Source of the DNA: Aedoeadaptatus ivorii
GTDB lineage: Bacteria > Bacillota > Clostridia > Tissierellales > Peptoniphilaceae
Direction of reading: 5' to 3'
Length of the DNA: 64,000 bases
Assembly: GCF_030815095.1 (NCBI RefSeq)
Contig: NZ_JAUSWF010000002.1
Span: 62,001 to 126,000 of the forward strand
Each line of letters opens with the position of its first letter. The stretch's first letter is position 1. A program made the position numbers and the translations under genes. Below are positions 24,763 through 32,144 of the stretch, piece by piece. The notes beneath the pieces are model-generated. The model searched no databases. It was not told the DNA's origin and was given only the letters and a program-made list of their open reading frames with translations.

Positions 24763-25670
24763 TGGATTTCCGCCTTTTCGTGAATGTATTTTTTAAACGC
24801 CTGTGCCTGTTGCGATAAGGTGACGTTCTTATTCCATACCATATAGAAATCCCGCGTCATATGCAACTCTTTGATTTTAAAGATCAGATAGTCCCGCGCC
24901 TCGTAGTTTTCCCATGCGGAGATCTTCGAAATGACCGAGATGCCGAGGCCTAGCTCTACGCATTTTTTGATCGATTCGATATGGGTGAGAAGCGCGCTCA
25001 TGCCCCATTGGTAACTGGAATAGCCGAGCTTTTCCACCTCTTTTTCGAACTGGCGGCGGGTGGCGGAACCCTCTTCTCGCCAGATAAACTGTTCGCCCAA
25101 GATCTCCTTGATGCTGAGCGACTGATACTTCTTATATAAGGTCTTGTACTTTTCGTTTTTGGGGCAGATCAGCACCAAGGGATCGGTGAGCACTCGCTCC
25201 GATCCCAGTGCGGAGTTGGGCTTTTTGCCGAGAAATCCGAGATCGCCCTGGCCCGAGAGCAGATTGTTTTCTACGATGTCGCTGTCCGACTGGTCGATAA
25301 AAAAGCGGACATAGGGGTGTTCCTCGCGAAAGCAGACCAAGTGCTTGGGGATCCAGGATTCGCCGATCACCGACGAGACCTGCATCGAAAGCACCCCCGC
25401 CACCTCTTCGTGGACCTCTTGCTTGACCTCGCGAATGGCCTCGTCGCGCACATTGATCAGATTGACCGCGTATTTATAGAGTTTTTTGCCTTCGTCGGTG
25501 AGGATCGCCTCGCCGCGATTTCTGTTGAGCAAGATCACGCCCAGTTCCTTTTCTAAGCTGATTACGTGGGCGCTGATCGTCGGTTGGGTCAAAAAAGAAG
25601 CATCCGCCGCGCGGGAAAAGCTCTTGTATTTGGCCACATTCACAAAAGCATTAATCTGTTTAAAATCCAT
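24759..25670 (-). CDS. LysR-type regulator co-transcribed with selA-selB
   Basis: 303 aa, start fixed by GGAGG just upstream of ATG 25670. The N-terminal winged helix-turn-helix is clear (INAFVNVAKYKSFSRAADA, then LTQPTISAHVISLEKELG), followed by a substrate-binding domain with two alpha/beta lobes. LysR regulators linked to selenium genes are known in Firmicutes. Here the gene is first in a tightly overlapping operon with selA and selB, sits between the Cys and Sec reductase clusters, and is divergent from the Sec-type prdA. It is the best candidate controller of both. The ligand is unknown. Confidence 0.88.
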   Translation of the reverse strand: MDFKQINAFVNVAKYKSFSRAADASFLTQPTISAHVISLEKELGVILLNRNRGEAILTDEGKKLYKYAVNLINVRDEAIREVKQEVHEEVAGVLSMQVSSVIGESWIPKHLVCFREEHPYVRFFIDQSDSDIVENNLLSGQGDLGFLGKKPNSALGSERVLTDPLVLICPKNEKYKTLYKKYQSLSIKEILGEQFIWREEGSATRRQFEKEVEKLGYSSYQWGMSALLTHIESIKKCVELGLGISVISKISAWENYEARDYLIFKIKELHMTRDFYMVWNKNVTLSQQAQAFKKYIHEKAEIQ

Positions 25671-25896
25671 TTTTTCCTCCGTCTGAAATAAATCAAGCGC
25701 AGTATTGCTCGGATAGATAAAACCTCTACGCCTATTTATTTTTCTATACTTCGATTTTATCACAGCTTCGGGTGGATTCCCACGACTTGGGACGGGGTGT
25801 GGCATGGAAGTTTCGGGAAAAAATAATCTCGTATAGGAAAAACAAATTCGTCACAAAGGTGATCGTTTAGACGATAACAAACTGCCGCAGGAAAAA

Positions 25897-25945
25897 TCAG
25901 GAAAACATATACAGAGTTTTCCTGAAAAATAGTCTGTTATTTTTC
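25897..25945. promoter_or_regulatory. Two abutting perfect inverted repeats upstream of the prdA promoter
   Basis: TCAGGAAAAC (25897-25906), 9 nt, GTTTTCCTGA (25916-25925) is a perfect 10-bp repeat. It overlaps the start of GAAAAATA (25924-25931), 6 nt, TATTTTTC (25938-25945), a perfect 8-bp repeat. They lie ~37-85 bp upstream of the -35 box, where an activator such as a LysR protein would bind. Confidence 0.5.
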
Positions 25946-25981
25946 TCTCAAAAGCTATAAATGTATAAAGAATACCGTCAT

Positions 25982-26010
25982 TTGACCACGTTTTCAGGAA
26001 TTGGTATAAT
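25982..26010 (+). promoter_or_regulatory. Promoter of the Sec-type proline reductase operon
   Basis: TTGACC (25982-25987), a 17-bp spacer, TATAAT (26005-26010) preceded by TG. Near-consensus. Confidence 0.88.
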
Positions 26011-26048
26011 TTACCTACATCGAGAGGGAAAGGCAGAGCCGACTTTAA

Positions 26049-26152
26049 GCGCGTAACCGTCGGAGGCATTTCGCGCATTCCGCGGCCGGTCTTCTCTTCT
26101 CGAAGGAATCCGACGGCGATTCTTCCGTCGGGCGCCGGAGTCTCTCCGGTGC
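26049..26152 (+). promoter_or_regulatory. Structured prdA leader with alternative hairpins
   Basis: CCGTCGG (26057-26063), CCGACGG (26110-26116) and CCGTCGG (26125-26131) allow the middle segment to pair with either neighbour but not both. A separate 9-bp hairpin GCGCCGGAG-TCT-CTCCGGTGC (26132-26152) follows, ~13 nt before the ribosome site. It matches no riboswitch I recognise. Confidence 0.45.
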
Positions 26153-26180
26153 AGGTTGTTCATGTATAAGGAGGAAGAAA

Positions 26181-28097
26181 ATGTCTATTACCAAAGAAAC
26201 GGCTATGCAGCACAAAGGCGATCCTGCCGTAACCTGCTGCCGATTCGAAGCCGGTGAAGTCATCGAGCCTTCCATTTTGGAAGACCCGGCCATTTTCCCG
26301 GACCTGCAAGATACCGGTCTGCTGGATATCAATGACGAAACCCTGACGATCGGCCAAGTAATCGGCGGCAAGCTCAAAGAAACCGTCGATGCCCTGACTC
26401 CCCTCACCATGGATCTCGTAGAAGAGCTCCCCGAAGAGGAAGCAGACGAAGCCGAAGAAGCTCCCGCAGAAGAAGCGGAAGCGGCGGAAGAAGCACCCGT
26501 AGCGCAAGCAGCTCCCCAAGCAGTGGCAGCACCTTCTGTCGGTGGTTATGCGACCATCAAGATCGCTGAAGGTAAAAACATCGAAGTTACGTTTCCCGTC
26601 GTAGGCGGCACTGGTGTCGCAGGTGGGGCAGCTTTCCCCCAGATGGCAAGCGCAGCAGCGGGCGCTGACAATACCGGTGCACAAGCGGTAGATGCCGGCG
26701 AAGAAGCCGAAGGCGAAACCCACGAAATTCGCACGCTCAAAAAAAAATACTACACGATTGACAAAGTAGAGCGCGGTCCCGAAACCAAGATCGAAGGCGC
26801 CACCCTCTATATTCGTGAAGGCATCGAGCAAGAAGTTATCGATTCTCAAGAACTCGTAAAAGACTTCTCCATCGAAATCATTACTCCCGATCGCTATAAG
26901 GAATATTCCGAAACGATCATGGACGTACAGCCCATCGCCACCAAAGAAGAAGGCGAACTTGGCGAAGGCGTTACCCGCGTACTCGACGGCGTCATTATGA
27001 TGCTGACCGGTACCGACGAAGGTGGCGTTCAAATCGGTGAATTCGGTTCTTCCGAAGGGGAAATGGACAAAAACATTATGTGGAATCGCCCCGGCAGCCC
27101 GGACAAAGGCGAAACCTTCATTAAGACCCAAATTACCATCCAAGAAAAGACCAACATGGAACGTCGCGGACCCATGGCGGCGCACCACGCTACCGACACC
27201 TTGACCGATGAAATCCGTCAAGCGCTCAAGAAGCTGGAAGCCGAACCCGTACGAGAAGAAAACTTCTCCCACGTTCGCAAAGACGGTCGCAAAAAGGTCC
27301 TCATCATCAAGGAAATCATGGGACAAGGCGCAATGCACGACAACTTGCTTCTTCCCATCGAACCCTGCGGATGGTTGGGCGGTAAGCCGAACGTCGACTT
27401 GGGTAACCTTCCGATCATGCTCAGCCCCCTCGAAATCTTAGACGGCGGCGTGCACGCACTTACCTGTATCGGACCGGCATCCAAGGAAATGAGCCGTCAC
27501 TACTTCAGAGAACCCTTGGTACTCGAAGCATTGGCTGACGACGAAATCGACTTGCTCGGCGTTTTGCTCGTAGGCTCTCCTCAAGCCAACACCGAAAAAT
27601 TCTATGTATCCAAGCGTCTCGGTATGACCGTAGAAGCGATCAATCCCGACGGTGTCGTAATCACCACCGAAGGCTTCGGTAACAACCACATCGACTTCGG
27701 TTCTCACCACGAACAAGTCGGTATGCGCGGCGTTCCCGTAGTCGGTATGTCCTTCTGTGCCGTTCAAGGTGCCCTCGTAACAGGTAACAAGTATATGACG
27801 GCTATGGTCGACAACAACAAGTCCATGCAAGGGATCGAAAACGAAATTCTCGAAAATAACACCCTTTGCGAAGAAGACGCTATCCGCGCCATCGCTATGC
27901 TGAAGACCGTAATGGCCGGCGAAGAAATCAAGGCACCGGAAAGAAAGTGGAACAACAATGTGAAGCTGAATAACGTGGAACTGATCCGCGAACAAACCGG
28001 TCGTGAATTCGAACTCGTAGACAATGAACAAGTACTCGAAAAGAGTAAGAAACGTCGCGAAATCTACGAACGCGAAGACGAGGAAGACGAAGAATAA
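26181..28097 (+). CDS. prdA: D-proline reductase proprotein PrdA
   Basis: 638 aa after AAGGAGG. The self-cleavage site Thr-Cys is present (HALTCIGPASKE, Cys429), giving a C-terminal chain with an N-terminal pyruvoyl group that binds D-proline. Order: conserved N-terminal segment 1-75, a Glu/Ala-rich linker (~75-120), a PrdD-like domain (~180-427) and a PrdE-like domain (429-~590), then an acidic charged tail (EREDEEDEE). D-proline is reduced to 5-aminovalerate, re-oxidising NADH and helping energy conservation. It is followed at once by the 87-aa gene and the selenoprotein PrdB. Confidence 0.94.
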   Translation: MSITKETAMQHKGDPAVTCCRFEAGEVIEPSILEDPAIFPDLQDTGLLDINDETLTIGQVIGGKLKETVDALTPLTMDLVEELPEEEADEAEEAPAEEAEAAEEAPVAQAAPQAVAAPSVGGYATIKIAEGKNIEVTFPVVGGTGVAGGAAFPQMASAAAGADNTGAQAVDAGEEAEGETHEIRTLKKKYYTIDKVERGPETKIEGATLYIREGIEQEVIDSQELVKDFSIEIITPDRYKEYSETIMDVQPIATKEEGELGEGVTRVLDGVIMMLTGTDEGGVQIGEFGSSEGEMDKNIMWNRPGSPDKGETFIKTQITIQEKTNMERRGPMAAHHATDTLTDEIRQALKKLEAEPVREENFSHVRKDGRKKVLIIKEIMGQGAMHDNLLLPIEPCGWLGGKPNVDLGNLPIMLSPLEILDGGVHALTCIGPASKEMSRHYFREPLVLEALADDEIDLLGVLLVGSPQANTEKFYVSKRLGMTVEAINPDGVVITTEGFGNNHIDFGSHHEQVGMRGVPVVGMSFCAVQGALVTGNKYMTAMVDNNKSMQGIENEILENNTLCEEDAIRAIAMLKTVMAGEEIKAPERKWNNNVKLNNVELIREQTGREFELVDNEQVLEKSKKRREIYEREDEEDEE

Positions 28098-28100
28098 ACG

Positions 28101-28364
28101 ATGGAAAAACTGAGATATGTCTCCTCGGAGACGTATATTGAAGGCATCATCGTTCGTCTCACCGAAGCATCCGTCACCATCGACTTTAAGGGCAGAATGG
28201 GACAACTCAAAGTGCCCCTACGCTATATCATCTCCGACTACCCCCTCGAAGAGGGCATGGAAATCGGAATGTTGATGTCGATGCCCGAAGTGATCAGCCC
28301 GGATGTAAACGAAGGATACCAAAGAAATATCGAATTGAGAAGAGAAAGAGGTCTCGAAGACTGA
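28101..28364 (+). CDS. Small conserved protein of the proline reductase operon
   Basis: 87 aa, starting 3 nt after prdA. Pattern: EGIIVRLTEASVTIDFKGRMGQLKVPLRYIISD with PLEEGMEIG following, suggesting a small all-beta domain. It occupies the slot between prdA and prdB seen for CBO2463/CBO2479-type proteins in clostridia. It is the single-domain counterpart of the 141-aa tandem protein at 18925. Function unknown; a chaperone or scaffold for PrdA maturation is possible but unproven. Confidence 0.75.
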   Translation: MEKLRYVSSETYIEGIIVRLTEASVTIDFKGRMGQLKVPLRYIISDYPLEEGMEIGMLMSMPEVISPDVNEGYQRNIELRRERGLED

Positions 28365-28385
28365 TTTCCACAAGGAGGAAATAGA

Positions 28386-29111
28386 ATGAAGCTTACAAGC
28401 ATTAAGGGCTTGCAATCCGAAATCTATGTTCCTATTACGCCGAAACCCGTCTGGGCACCGGTAAAAAAGGAACTGAAGGATATGCGAGTCGCCATTGCAA
28501 GTGCTGCCGGTATTCACTTAAAGACCGACAAGCGGTTTAACCTTGCAGGGGATACCACTTTCCGCGAAATCCCCGGAGATGTAGACGGAGACGAATTGAT
28601 GGTTTCCCACGGCGGATACGACAACTCCGACGTAAACAAGGACATCAACTGTATGTTCCCCATCGAAAGATTGCAAGAGCTCGCAGAAGAAGGATTTATC
28701 GGCGAAGTTGCTCCCATGCACTATGGTTTCATGGGCGGCGGTGGAGACCAAGACGCTTTCACCAACAAGACCGGTCCGAAGATCGCAGAACTTTTGAACA
28801 ATGAGGATGTAGATGCAGTTATCCTCACAGGTGGCTGAGGTACCTGTCACCGCACCGCGACGATTGTTCAACGTGCGATAGAGGAATCGGGGATTCCTAC
28901 CATCTTGATCGCTGCATTACCTCCGGTTGTCCGTCAAAACGGATCGCCCAGAGCGGTTGCACCGCGTGTTCCTATGGGAGCCAACGCAGGGGAACCGAAC
29001 AACGTAGAAATGCAAACCGGTATCTTGAAGGCTACCTTGGAACAGCTTATCGCCATTCCCAGTGCCGGCAAGATCGTCGATTTGCCCTTCGAATACCAAG
29101 CGAAGGTCTAA
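28386..29111 (+). CDS. prdB: D-proline reductase selenoprotein PrdB (Sec at codon 151, UGA 28836-28838)
   Basis: 241 aa when UGA is read as Sec; ATG after AAGGAGG. The frame is open on both sides of the single UGA and the protein matches the Cys paralogue at 19389 from end to end, with UGA exactly at its Cys151 (GGUGTCH). PrdB is the selenocysteine subunit whose selenolate attacks the alpha carbon of D-proline bound to the PrdA pyruvoyl group. All Sec machinery lies nearby (selA, selB, selD, tRNA-Sec). Automated calling would split this gene at 28838; it should be annotated as one. Confidence 0.95.
28851..28877 (+). promoter_or_regulatory. Candidate SECIS element of prdB
   Basis: CGCAC (28851-28855) pairs with GTGCG (28873-28877), beginning 12 nt after the UGA. 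Inside, GAC/GTT can close a GATT loop, placing a GU step near the apex. The position fits bacterial SECIS hairpins, but the internal loop is asymmetric. Confidence 0.45.
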
Positions 29112-29133
29112 ACCATCGTAGTAGGGGGATAGT

Positions 29134-29877
29134 ATGGAAGATATTCGAAAAAGGCGTTTGGTCATCCGCGCCTTTCACGCAACGGATGTGGAATTCGGCA
29201 AAAAGCCCGCGTTTAAAGACGGAAAGCTCACCGTACCCGAGCAGACCAAAAACGCGAGCGAACTCGTCGTAAACTCCACGGTATCCATCTTGAAACCGCA
29301 TCAACACGATGTGGAAGTCAACAGTATCATGGATATTATCCCTATATCTACGAAAGTACTCGGCACGCTCGGTGAAGGCGTCACACACACCTTCACCGGC
29401 TGCTATGTACTGCTTACCGGCGTCGACGAAGACGGTCGCCAGATCGGAGAATTCGGCTCTTCCGAGGGCAATCTGAAGGAACAGCTCTACCTGGGAAGAA
29501 GCGGAACGCCGGGAGAAAATGACTATATTCTGCACATCGACGTATTGGTCAAAGGCGGACAACCCTTCGACCGAAAACTCGCCAACGCCGCTTTTCAAGT
29601 GGCGGAGGACTATATCATGGAGATTCGCAAGATGCAAAAGAAGCTCGACGGCACCCTCGCCGACGAATCTCACGATTACTACGATGTGGAGCGAAAAGAC
29701 GGCATAAAAGTCGTCCTGTTGAAACAGATCGCGGGACAGGGAGCGATGTATGACAATATGTTGTTCCCCTCGGAGCCTTCCGGCTTCGACGGCCTATCGA
29801 TTATCGACATGGCCAATATGCCCGTGCTCTTGTCGCCCAACGAATATAGAGACGGGGCCATACGCGCCCTAGTATAA
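29134..29877 (+). CDS. prdD: PrdD (resembles the N-terminal chain of PrdA)
   Basis: 247 aa. It aligns with PrdA from the KKxxxIDKVE region to the residues just before the Thr-Cys cleavage site: VNSIMDIIPISTKVLGTLGE, TGVDEDGRQIGEFGSSEG, KQIAGQGAMYDNMLFPSEP, and it ends YRDGAIRALV where PrdA reads RDGAVHALTC. It lacks the cleavage site. Probably an uncleaved structural or accessory partner in the reductase complex. It follows prdB by 22 nt. The matching PrdE is not in this operon but next to prdC. Confidence 0.85.
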   Translation: MEDIRKRRLVIRAFHATDVEFGKKPAFKDGKLTVPEQTKNASELVVNSTVSILKPHQHDVEVNSIMDIIPISTKVLGTLGEGVTHTFTGCYVLLTGVDEDGRQIGEFGSSEGNLKEQLYLGRSGTPGENDYILHIDVLVKGGQPFDRKLANAAFQVAEDYIMEIRKMQKKLDGTLADESHDYYDVERKDGIKVVLLKQIAGQGAMYDNMLFPSEPSGFDGLSIIDMANMPVLLSPNEYRDGAIRALV

Positions 29878-29893
29878 TAAAATAAGTGAAAAG

Positions 29894-29970
29894 GAACCGA
29901 GGTCGACGTCGCTGATTTGTCGGGAACATGGTATGATACCTGCGGGGAACGCCTCGGTTCTATTTTTCCT
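29894..29970 (+). terminator. Terminator-like inverted repeat after prdD, with a promoter-like loop
   Basis: GAACCGAGG (29894-29902) pairs with CCTCGGTTC (29952-29960), followed by TATTTTTCC. The ~49-nt loop holds an extended -10 (TGG then TATGAT at 29932-29937) that could start tRNA-Sec transcription. Confidence 0.5.
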
Positions 29971-29999
29971 TATTACATGGACAGATATATTTTTATTAT

Positions 30000-30097
30000 G
30001 GGAGTAGATAGGTTTCTGGTGTGCCTCGCGGTCTTCAAAACCGTTGTGAGAAGTTCGTAGCTTCTTAGGTGGGTTCGATTCCCACATGCTCCCGCCA
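30000..30097 (+). tRNA. selC: tRNA-Sec (UCA)
   Basis: 98 nt including an encoded CCA. Acceptor GGGAGTA / TGCTCCC with discriminator G; anticodon TCA at 30035-30037 in the loop CTTCAAA; a long extra arm (GAGAAG ... CTTCTT) and T arm GTGGGTTCGATTCCCAC, all typical of bacterial tRNA-Sec. It lies between prdD and the proline racemase gene, so expression may be tied to the operon. Confidence 0.95.
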
Positions 30098-30114
30098 TTT
30101 TACATATAAATGGC
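30094..30114 (+). other. Small hairpin at the 3' end of tRNA-Sec
   Basis: GCCATTT-TACATAT-AAATGGC overlaps the encoded CCA. There is no T-run, so it may be a processing signal rather than a terminator. Confidence 0.3.
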
Positions 30115-30171
30115 ATAAAAAGGTATCTTTGTCAGGCAGGAAAATGTTTTTACTTGTGAGGAGGATCCAGA

Positions 30172-31179
30172 ATGAAATTTTCCAGAAGTATTCACGCCGT
30201 AGATTCCCATACCGCAGGCGAAGCCACCCGCGTGGTTATCGGCGGTATCCCGAAAATTCCCGGAGACAGCATGCCGGAGAAAAAACAATGGCTAGAAGAT
30301 AACTTAGACTATCTTCGTACCGCAATCATGTTGGAACCCCGCGGACACAACGACATGTTCGGTTCGATCCTTACACAACCCACGAATCCGGAAGCCGACT
30401 TCGGCATCATCTTTATGGATGGCGGCGGCTACCTGAACATGTGCGGTCACGGCACCATCGGCGCAATGTCGGTAGCCGTAGAAACCGGTATCGTTCCCGT
30501 AGAAGAACCTATCACCAAGATCGTACAAGAAGCGCCCGCAGGCATCGTCCGCGGCGAAGTGGAAGTCGAAGACGGTCATGCGAAAAAGGTTACCTTCACC
30601 AACGTACCTGCATTCCTCTACAAAGAAGACCAAGAAGTTGAACTGCCCGGACACGGAAAAATCAAATTCGATATTTCCTTCGGCGGCAGCTTCTTTGCCA
30701 TCGTAAAAGCCGACCAAGTGGGACTCGACATCGTGCCCGAAAATGCCGGAAAACTCAACGAACTCGGCATGCAACTGCGCGACATCATCAACGCAGAAAT
30801 CAAGGTACAACACCCCGAATTGCCCCACATCAACACCGTAGACTTGATCGAATGGTGGTCTGAAACCGACACCAAAGAAGCGACCCTGAAAAACTGCGTC
30901 GTATTCGGTCAAGGGCAAGTCGACAGATCCCCCTGTGGCACCGGTACCAGCGCCAAAATGGCCACCCTTTTTGCCAAGGGCGAACTCAAAGTCGGCGACG
31001 AATTCGTATACGAATCCATCCTCGGCACCCTCTTCTACGGCAAGATCGTAGAAGAAGCTAAAGTGGGCGATTTGGACGCGGTGATTCCGCAAGTATCCGG
31101 CTCCGCTTGGATCACCGGCTTCAACCACTTCGTCATCGATGAAACCGACCCGTTGAAACACGGATTCGTATTGGGCTAA
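30172..31179 (+). CDS. prdF: Proline racemase PrdF
   Basis: 335 aa after GAGGAGG. The two catalytic cysteines of the proline racemase/epimerase family are both present: C91 in MCGHGTIGA and C255 in SPCGTGTSAKMA, positions very close to the characterised Clostridioides difficile enzyme. It converts L-proline to D-proline, the reductase substrate, without a cofactor. Both Cys present favours racemase or 4-hydroxyproline epimerase over the dehydratase branch. The context (prdA-prdB-prdD upstream) decides for proline racemase. Confidence 0.93.
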   Translation: MKFSRSIHAVDSHTAGEATRVVIGGIPKIPGDSMPEKKQWLEDNLDYLRTAIMLEPRGHNDMFGSILTQPTNPEADFGIIFMDGGGYLNMCGHGTIGAMSVAVETGIVPVEEPITKIVQEAPAGIVRGEVEVEDGHAKKVTFTNVPAFLYKEDQEVELPGHGKIKFDISFGGSFFAIVKADQVGLDIVPENAGKLNELGMQLRDIINAEIKVQHPELPHINTVDLIEWWSETDTKEATLKNCVVFGQGQVDRSPCGTGTSAKMATLFAKGELKVGDEFVYESILGTLFYGKIVEEAKVGDLDAVIPQVSGSAWITGFNHFVIDETDPLKHGFVLG

Positions 31180-31208
31180 TCCGCGAACACACAGAATAGG
31201 AGAAATAC

Positions 31209-32090
31209 ATGATTGTAACACTACTGTTGGGCGTATTGACCGCGCTGACACTCTACTTTTTATTCTTCCTGGTGAAGGACCTGACCGCCAACAAAGAAAT
31301 TATGGCACAGGAAAAAGCGAGCTGGGTAAAGAGCGGCCTTATCGGCGCCTTCGTCAACTTTTTCGATACCCTGGGCATCGGCAGCTTTGCGCCGCTGACG
31401 GCACTCTTAGACTTCTTCAAGCAATTGGATCACGATAAACTGTTGCCCGGTACCTTGAACGTGTCCTGTACCATTCCGGTACTGACCGAAGCATTTATCT
31501 TTATCCAATCCGTAGAAGTAGACCCCATCACCTTGTTCGCCATGGTGGCGGCCGCCGTCGTCGGCTCCTTCGTCGGTTCCAGAACCGTATCGAAACTCCC
31601 CGAAAAGAAAGTACAATTCTACATGGGGATCGCCCTTCTGGTAACCGCGGCGCTCATGTTGCTCAAGCAATTCGGCGTACTCGATATGCTCGGCACCGGT
31701 AACCAAGCCGTGGGCCTCACCGGCATCAAACTCGTCATCGGCGTCGTCGTCAACTTCTTCCTCGGCGCACTCATGACCATCGGCGTCGGTCTGTACGCTC
31801 CCTGTATGGCACTCGTATACATGCTGGGTCTCAACCCCTTGGTTGCCTTCCCCATCATGATGGCCTCCTGTGCAGGACTCATGCCCGTCGCCAGTGCCGA
31901 ATTCGTAAAGGCAGGCGTCTATGCGCGTAAGGCAAGTATCGCCATCACCATCGGCGGCATGATCGGTGTATTTATCGCGGCGAAATTCGTCACCGGACTT
32001 CCCATGAACATCCTGACGGTCATCATCACCATCGTCGTCATCTACACCGCCATCACCTATATCCGCAAATCCAAAAGACAAGTGGCATAA
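31209..32090 (+). CDS. TauE/SafE family membrane transporter
   Basis: 293 aa; RBS GGAG. About eight hydrophobic helices in two related halves, with the TauE-like ALLDFFKQLDHDKLLPGTLN and GALMTIGVGLYAPCMAL segments. Members export or import sulfite, sulfonates and other small anions. Placed 29 nt after the proline racemase and closed by a terminator, it is the last gene of the reductase operon; export of the product 5-aminovalerate or uptake of an amino or sulfur compound are possible but unproven roles. Confidence 0.82.
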   Translation: MIVTLLLGVLTALTLYFLFFLVKDLTANKEIMAQEKASWVKSGLIGAFVNFFDTLGIGSFAPLTALLDFFKQLDHDKLLPGTLNVSCTIPVLTEAFIFIQSVEVDPITLFAMVAAAVVGSFVGSRTVSKLPEKKVQFYMGIALLVTAALMLLKQFGVLDMLGTGNQAVGLTGIKLVIGVVVNFFLGALMTIGVGLYAPCMALVYMLGLNPLVAFPIMMASCAGLMPVASAEFVKAGVYARKASIAITIGGMIGVFIAAKFVTGLPMNILTVIITIVVIYTAITYIRKSKRQVA

Positions 32091-32098
32091 GAAAACAC

Positions 32099-32139
32099 AA
32101 AAAACAGCCGTTTCCCCAATCGAGGGAGCGGCTGTTTTT
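32099..32139. terminator. Terminator after the proline reductase operon
   Basis: AAAAACAGCCG / CGGCTGTTTTT with an 18-nt loop containing further pairing (CCCC/GGG-like). It lies between convergent genes and can act on both strands. Confidence 0.88.
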
Positions 32140-32144
32140 GTATG

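Larger units (their letters stand above)
25671..26180. promoter_or_regulatory. Divergent control region between lysR and the Sec-type prdA
   Basis: No credible gene in ~510 nt. Near lysR, ATAAA-N13-TTTAT at 25717-25739 could be an autoregulatory LysR site. Further on are the inverted repeats at 25897 and 25924, the prdA promoter at 25982 and a structured leader. ATCGT-TTAG-ACGAT at 25862-25875 is another short inverted repeat. Confidence 0.5.

Noticed and set aside
25851..26078. 75-codon minus-strand frame in the lysR-prdA gap
   Set aside because: It covers the prdA promoter and inverted repeats, has no ribosome site and resembles nothing.
26049..26152. Known riboswitch class in the prdA leader
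   Set aside because: I looked for conserved cores of glycine, TPP, cobalamin and Moco type elements and saw none; left as unclassified structure.
28386..28838. prdB as a truncated 150-aa pseudogene
   Set aside because: The UGA aligns with the catalytic position of the Cys paralogue, the frame continues to a normal stop at 29111, and Sec machinery is adjacent.
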